Notes under the pieces: generated by a model
What the model was told of the DNA's origin: nothing
Database searches by the model: none
The model's input: only the letters and a program-made list of their open reading frames with translations
Assembly (NCBI GenBank): GCA_030626685.1
Contig: DAOUTL010000060.1
Span: forward strand, 1 to 7,538
DNA length: 7,538 bases
Direction of reading: 5' to 3'
Source: Candidatus Bathyarchaeota archaeon
Lineage (GTDB): Archaea > Thermoproteota > Bathyarchaeia > Bathyarchaeales > Bathycorpusculaceae
Shown: piece by piece, positions 5,126 to 7,538 of the stretch
Layout of the letters: every line of letters begins with the position of its first letter
How positions within the stretch are numbered: the first letter of the stretch is position 1
Translations under genes and position numbers: made by a program

Positions 5126-5825
5126 AAAGGAATGGGTTGAAAAGGCGAAGAAGAACGCTGCATTAGAAGCCGTTAAACACGTTAAAGAAGGTTTTGTCGT
5201 AGGCTTGGGCAGCGGAAGCACAGCCGCTTACGCCATCGAGGAAATTGGAAACAGAATAAAGCGCGAAGGACTGCACGTTTTAGGCGTTCCAACATCATAT
5301 CAAGCTTTCATGTCAGCCATTAAACATAGAATTCCAACAACAACACTGGAAGAACATCCCATATTAAATTTAACGATAGACGGGGCGGACCAAATAGATG
5401 ATGAATTAAACCTGATTAAGGGCATGGGCGGGGCTCTCACGCGCGAAAAGATCGTTGCCTCTGCATCAAAAAAACTCGTTATCGTCGCCGACGAAAGTAA
5501 AAAAGTTAAGTGTTTAGGAGAAAACAACCATCCGGTGCCGATAGAAGTTTTGCCTTTAGCAGCGCAGCCTGTAATGCTTAAAATAACAGAAATCGGCGGA
5601 AAACCAATTCTAAGAGAAGGAACAAAAAAAGTTGGACCCGTCATAACGGATAACGGCAACATAATCATTGACGCAAATTTCGGACTAATAGATAAACCCG
5701 CCGAGCTGGAACGTAAAATCAAAAACATTTCAGGCGTCGTTGAAACAGGATTATTCATTAAAATGGCTGACATTGTTTACATTGGAAAACCAGATTCCAC
5801 AGAAAAAATTGAACGAAAGAAATAA
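5115..5825 (+). CDS. rpiA: Ribose-5-phosphate isomerase A
   Basis: This 236-aa cytoplasmic enzyme interconverts ribose 5-phosphate and ribulose 5-phosphate in pentose metabolism, supplying ribose for nucleotides. Family motifs are in order: phosphate-binding GLGSGSTA (residues 30-37), catalytic DGAD (89-92), KGMGGALTREK (102-112, normally KGGGGA with the catalytic Lys and Glu, here K102 and E111), VADESK (124-129), the TDNGN motif (178-182), and GLFI (212-215). The second glycine of the KGGG loop is replaced by methionine, a mild variation. Length is normal for the family. The start is TTG at 5115, overlapping the upstream gene by 11 bp. No in-frame ATG gives a complete N terminus, and an archaeal RpiA helix precedes the phosphate loop as expected. 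It is probably translated by coupling to the upstream gene. Confidence 0.96.
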   Translation: MKLRKEWVEKAKKNAALEAVKHVKEGFVVGLGSGSTAAYAIEEIGNRIKREGLHVLGVPTSYQAFMSAIKHRIPTTTLEEHPILNLTIDGADQIDDELNLIKGMGGALTREKIVASASKKLVIVADESKKVKCLGENNHPVPIEVLPLAAQPVMLKITEIGGKPILREGTKKVGPVITDNGNIIIDANFGLIDKPAELERKIKNISGVVETGLFIKMADIVYIGKPDSTEKIERKK

Positions 5826-5856
5826 CAGTTCGCCCTTCCACATGAAAAAATGGAAA

Positions 5857-5865
5857 CTTTAAAAC
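5857..5865 (+). promoter_or_regulatory. Predicted promoter of tRNA-Met
   Basis: CTTTAAAAC is a TATA-like box centred about 31 nt before the tRNA 5' end, placing the transcription start within a few bases of the mature end. It lies close behind the rpiA stop codon. Confidence 0.5.
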
Positions 5866-5891
5866 ATGCTCTCAAAACAATATTGAGTGAA

Positions 5892-5993
5892 GCCGGGGTA
5901 GCCTAGCATGGTTAGGGCGCCAGACTCATAACCTGGAGAACGCAGGGGCCAAGCGTCCAGAGGTCGCGGGCTCGAATCCCGCCCCCGGCACCA
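5892..5993 (+). tRNA. tRNA-Met (CAT, elongator type) with variable-loop intron
   Basis: Acceptor GCCGGGG (5892-5898) pairs with CCCCGGC (5983-5989), then discriminator A and encoded CCA. The anticodon loop is CTCATAA with CAT at 5927-5929. The acceptor and the AGGTC-GCGGG region match archaeal elongator tRNA-Met rather than the initiator. An isoleucine CAT tRNA cannot be fully excluded. A 24-nt intron (5939-5962) sits in the variable loop, about position 45/46. Its bulge-helix-bulge is clear: central helix CTGG/CCAG, bulges AGA and AGG, and inner helix ACGC/GCGT with a 9-nt loop. Removing it restores the standard AGGTC variable loop. Two oddities are an A31-C39 mismatch closing the anticodon stem, and C instead of the near-universal T at position 54 (5971). 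Confidence 0.94.
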
Positions 5994-6055
5994 ATAACTG
6001 TTTGATTGCGTATTACGTTGCTTTAGTGTTATGGCTTCAAATGACGAAGAAAGTG

Positions 6056-7225
6056 TTAACCTCTGTTCTTTGAAAGGATGATGATTGATGTTGTGCTTTT
6101 TGTTGATATTTCACGTTGATCTCCGAAACCCTTTTTCACATAGGCATTTTTTATGACAATTTTGTCGCCAACTTCTAGGGTGCCAGTGGTGTCTGCGTGT
6201 TTTCTCCATGCTGAAACCCATATTGTGCCAGTTTCATCCTTCAATTCAAAAACGGCGAGTTTCACAAGCTCCCCCTTAGATGTCTTTACCTCCCTAATTA
6301 GGGGTTTAGTAGCAACTTCTCCTTCAACATTAACGCGGTTTAAGCCTTCCTTCAAATCCGCTATTTTTAATAATTTCTTTTTCGGTGCTACGGCTTCCAC
6401 GTAAGTTCTAGAATCCACGTGGATTTCTAATCCTTCTCTCATTGCTTTCTTCACTTTCGCATTTACCAGCTGCAATCCGACGCCTCTCTTCAGCGTTTTT
6501 TCAATATCATCCACTTTTTCGTTCCAAACAACAACTGGTATTTCACCTGTTTCGTCAGCCAGTGTAAATCGCATGACTTTTCCAGAGCTTGAATCTTGTC
6601 TTTTGAAGGTGGATGCTGGAAAAAGCTCTTTGACGGTGCCGGTGATGTTTACTTTTTTGTTTTTGTAGGTTCGGGTTATTTCTCCGATTTTTGTTGTGAA
6701 CTTGCTGATGGTGGGATAGTCTTTTGCTTGGAGGTCTTGTGGGTCAGTTTCGATTTCACCTCTATCTCCGATGTGTAATTCGACTCTCCCGCTACGGTTT
6801 TCCTTTGTATACCCGTGAGAAAAACGGATTATCTGTCCAACTTTCACTTTACCGGATTCTATGAGGTTTGTCTTGTCATTCCACAAAACAACTCGGAAAA
6901 TATCGTTTTTGTCAGCAATGAGCAAACTTGCAACTTTCCCGCTTTTATCCGCCTTAAAGGTTTTGGGAGGAAAAACAGCGACAACCCGTCCGACGACTGT
7001 AACATCATTTAAACCCGGAACCAAGTCCACTATTGAAAGCGTGGGCATTGAAGTTTCCCTTGAAGTTTCTACGCCAAGCTCCGCCGCAATCATTCGCATA
7101 AGAGTTTCATCTGCAATAAGACCGGCAGTTTTCTTTTTTTCTTTCTCTAATTTTTCCAAAATCTCTTCTCTTGAAATCTCAGGATGCTTCGAAAGGATTT
7201 GCTCAATTATCTTTTCCGTTGTCAT
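6056..7225 (-). CDS. Archaeal RPA-like single-stranded-DNA-binding protein (three OB folds)
   Basis: This 389-aa protein should bind single-stranded DNA during replication, repair and recombination. It starts with a helical N-terminal domain (about residues 1-55, HPEISREEILEKLEKEKKK then LIADETLMRMIAAELGV), as in archaeal RPA. Three tandem OB folds follow, near 65-160, 172-278 and 286-386. Each opens with an LxxGLNxVxVxGxV-like strand pattern (VPGLNDVTVVGRV, NKKVNITGTV, KEGLNRVNVEGEV). Each also carries a strand with an aromatic that probably stacks on DNA: Trp115 in VLWND, Trp234 in VVWNE and Trp340 in SAWRK. No C-terminal zinc finger is seen, unlike some euryarchaeal RPAs. The ATG at 7225 is well placed relative to TATA elements at 7266-7281. 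It converges on tRNA-Met and diverges from the DUF131 gene. Confidence 0.92.
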   Translation of the reverse strand: MTTEKIIEQILSKHPEISREEILEKLEKEKKKTAGLIADETLMRMIAAELGVETSRETSMPTLSIVDLVPGLNDVTVVGRVVAVFPPKTFKADKSGKVASLLIADKNDIFRVVLWNDKTNLIESGKVKVGQIIRFSHGYTKENRSGRVELHIGDRGEIETDPQDLQAKDYPTISKFTTKIGEITRTYKNKKVNITGTVKELFPASTFKRQDSSSGKVMRFTLADETGEIPVVVWNEKVDDIEKTLKRGVGLQLVNAKVKKAMREGLEIHVDSRTYVEAVAPKKKLLKIADLKEGLNRVNVEGEVATKPLIREVKTSKGELVKLAVFELKDETGTIWVSAWRKHADTTGTLEVGDKIVIKNAYVKKGFGDQREISTKSTTSIIILSKNRG

Positions 7226-7265
7226 TTTAGCTCAGATACCGCTGAAGATGAGGAAGAATTGGTGC

Positions 7266-7281
7266 TATAAAGTTTATTAAA
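7266..7281 (-). promoter_or_regulatory. Predicted promoter of the RPA gene
   Basis: The minus strand reads TTTAATAAAC directly followed by TTTATAG, two overlapping TATA candidates. They predict transcription starts near 7251 or 7242, giving a leader of about 17-26 nt. No clear ribosome-binding site lies before the ATG. Confidence 0.5.
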
Positions 7282-7295
7282 GTGCTGTTAACGAC

Positions 7296-7303
7296 TTTTA
7301 AAT
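7296..7303 (+). promoter_or_regulatory. Predicted promoter of the DUF131 gene
   Basis: TTTTAAAT is centred about 23 nt before the ATG at 7322 and 28 nt before the ATG at 7328, implying a leaderless transcript from either start. The divergent 96-bp spacer with the RPA gene holds both promoters. Confidence 0.5.
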
Positions 7304-7321
7304 GTGCGAAGAGTGTTTAAC

Positions 7322-7538
7322 ATGATCATGGATGCTGGAACGCTTTACGGTTTAGGCATCGCCTTAGTATTCGCTGGGATGCTTGTCATCTTAGTTGCGA
7401 TCGTTTTGCTTTTCATATCAAGCGTTAAGGGGGAGGGAAAAGTCAGAGGCGGCGGAGCCGTAATAATTGGGCCTTTTCCAATAATTTTTGGAACAGATAA
7501 AGAATCGGTTAAAACGGTTTTGCTGCTCTCGATAATAC
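7322..7538 (+). CDS. DUF131/TIGR00304 family membrane protein, 3' end missing
   Basis: Seventy-two codons are visible before the window ends, so the gene is partial. Residues 8-35 form a transmembrane helix (LYGLGIALVFAGMLVILVAI and on). A short glycine-rich basic loop follows, then GGAVIIIGPFPIIFGTDKES, the hallmark of the archaeal DUF131 family, and a second hydrophobic segment begins at KTVLLLSII. Family members are small two-helix membrane proteins of unknown function found widely in archaea, usually under 100 residues, so only a short end is missing. Two ATG codons (7322 and 7328) are possible starts; both fit a leaderless mRNA. Confidence 0.85.
   Translation, partial: MIMDAGTLYGLGIALVFAGMLVILVAIVLLFISSVKGEGKVRGGGAVIIGPFPIIFGTDKESVKTVLLLSII

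Noticed and set aside
5836..5855. TTCCA/TGGAA hairpin after rpiA as terminator
   Set aside because: Five weak pairs with a 10-nt A-rich loop, overlapping the edge of the tRNA-Met promoter, with no proper T-run.

Overview
The window looks like chromosomal DNA of an uncultured archaeon, most likely of the TACK group and perhaps Candidatus Bathyarchaeia. The evidence is a three-OB-fold archaeal RPA, an archaeal-type RpiA, a DUF131/TIGR00304 membrane protein, AT-rich TATA boxes about 25 nt before short or absent leaders, several TTG/GTG starts, and two tRNA genes with 24-nt introns, one in the variable loop. The lineage is inferred from gene content only.

Left third (1-3119, all minus strand). 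In transcription order this holds tRNA-Leu(TAG), a membrane-anchored winged-helix regulator, and an ATPase/permease pair of an ABC-2 exporter joined by an ATGA overlap. A possible further leftward gene starts at the left edge. The block is punctuated by three same-orientation copies of a tRNA-Leu 3'-end sequence: the real tRNA end (3018-3052), one between regulator and ABC genes (2066-2100), and one beyond the permease (77-92). Copy 2 shares its tRNA-distal flank with copy 1 and its other flank with copy 3. That is the pattern expected if two small cassettes had integrated in tandem at the tRNA 3' end. No integrase is visible.

Middle (3120-4426, plus strand). This holds a doubtful 136-aa single-TM ORF, tRNA-Thr(GGT) with a canonical intron, and then about 720 bp without an intact gene. 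The gap contains broken reading frames, a pair of identical TGTGACACA palindromes 24 bp apart, and a perfect 10-bp inverted repeat with a GGGGG loop. It looks like decayed genes, possibly with a regulatory site.

Right half (4427-7538). This is a housekeeping segment: a membrane-anchored coiled-coil protein of unknown role overlapping rpiA (ribose-5-phosphate isomerase A); elongator-type tRNA-Met(CAT) with a variable-loop intron whose bulge-helix-bulge can be drawn from the sequence; a minus-strand RPA single-stranded-DNA-binding protein; and, divergent from it, the start of a DUF131 membrane protein cut by the window edge.
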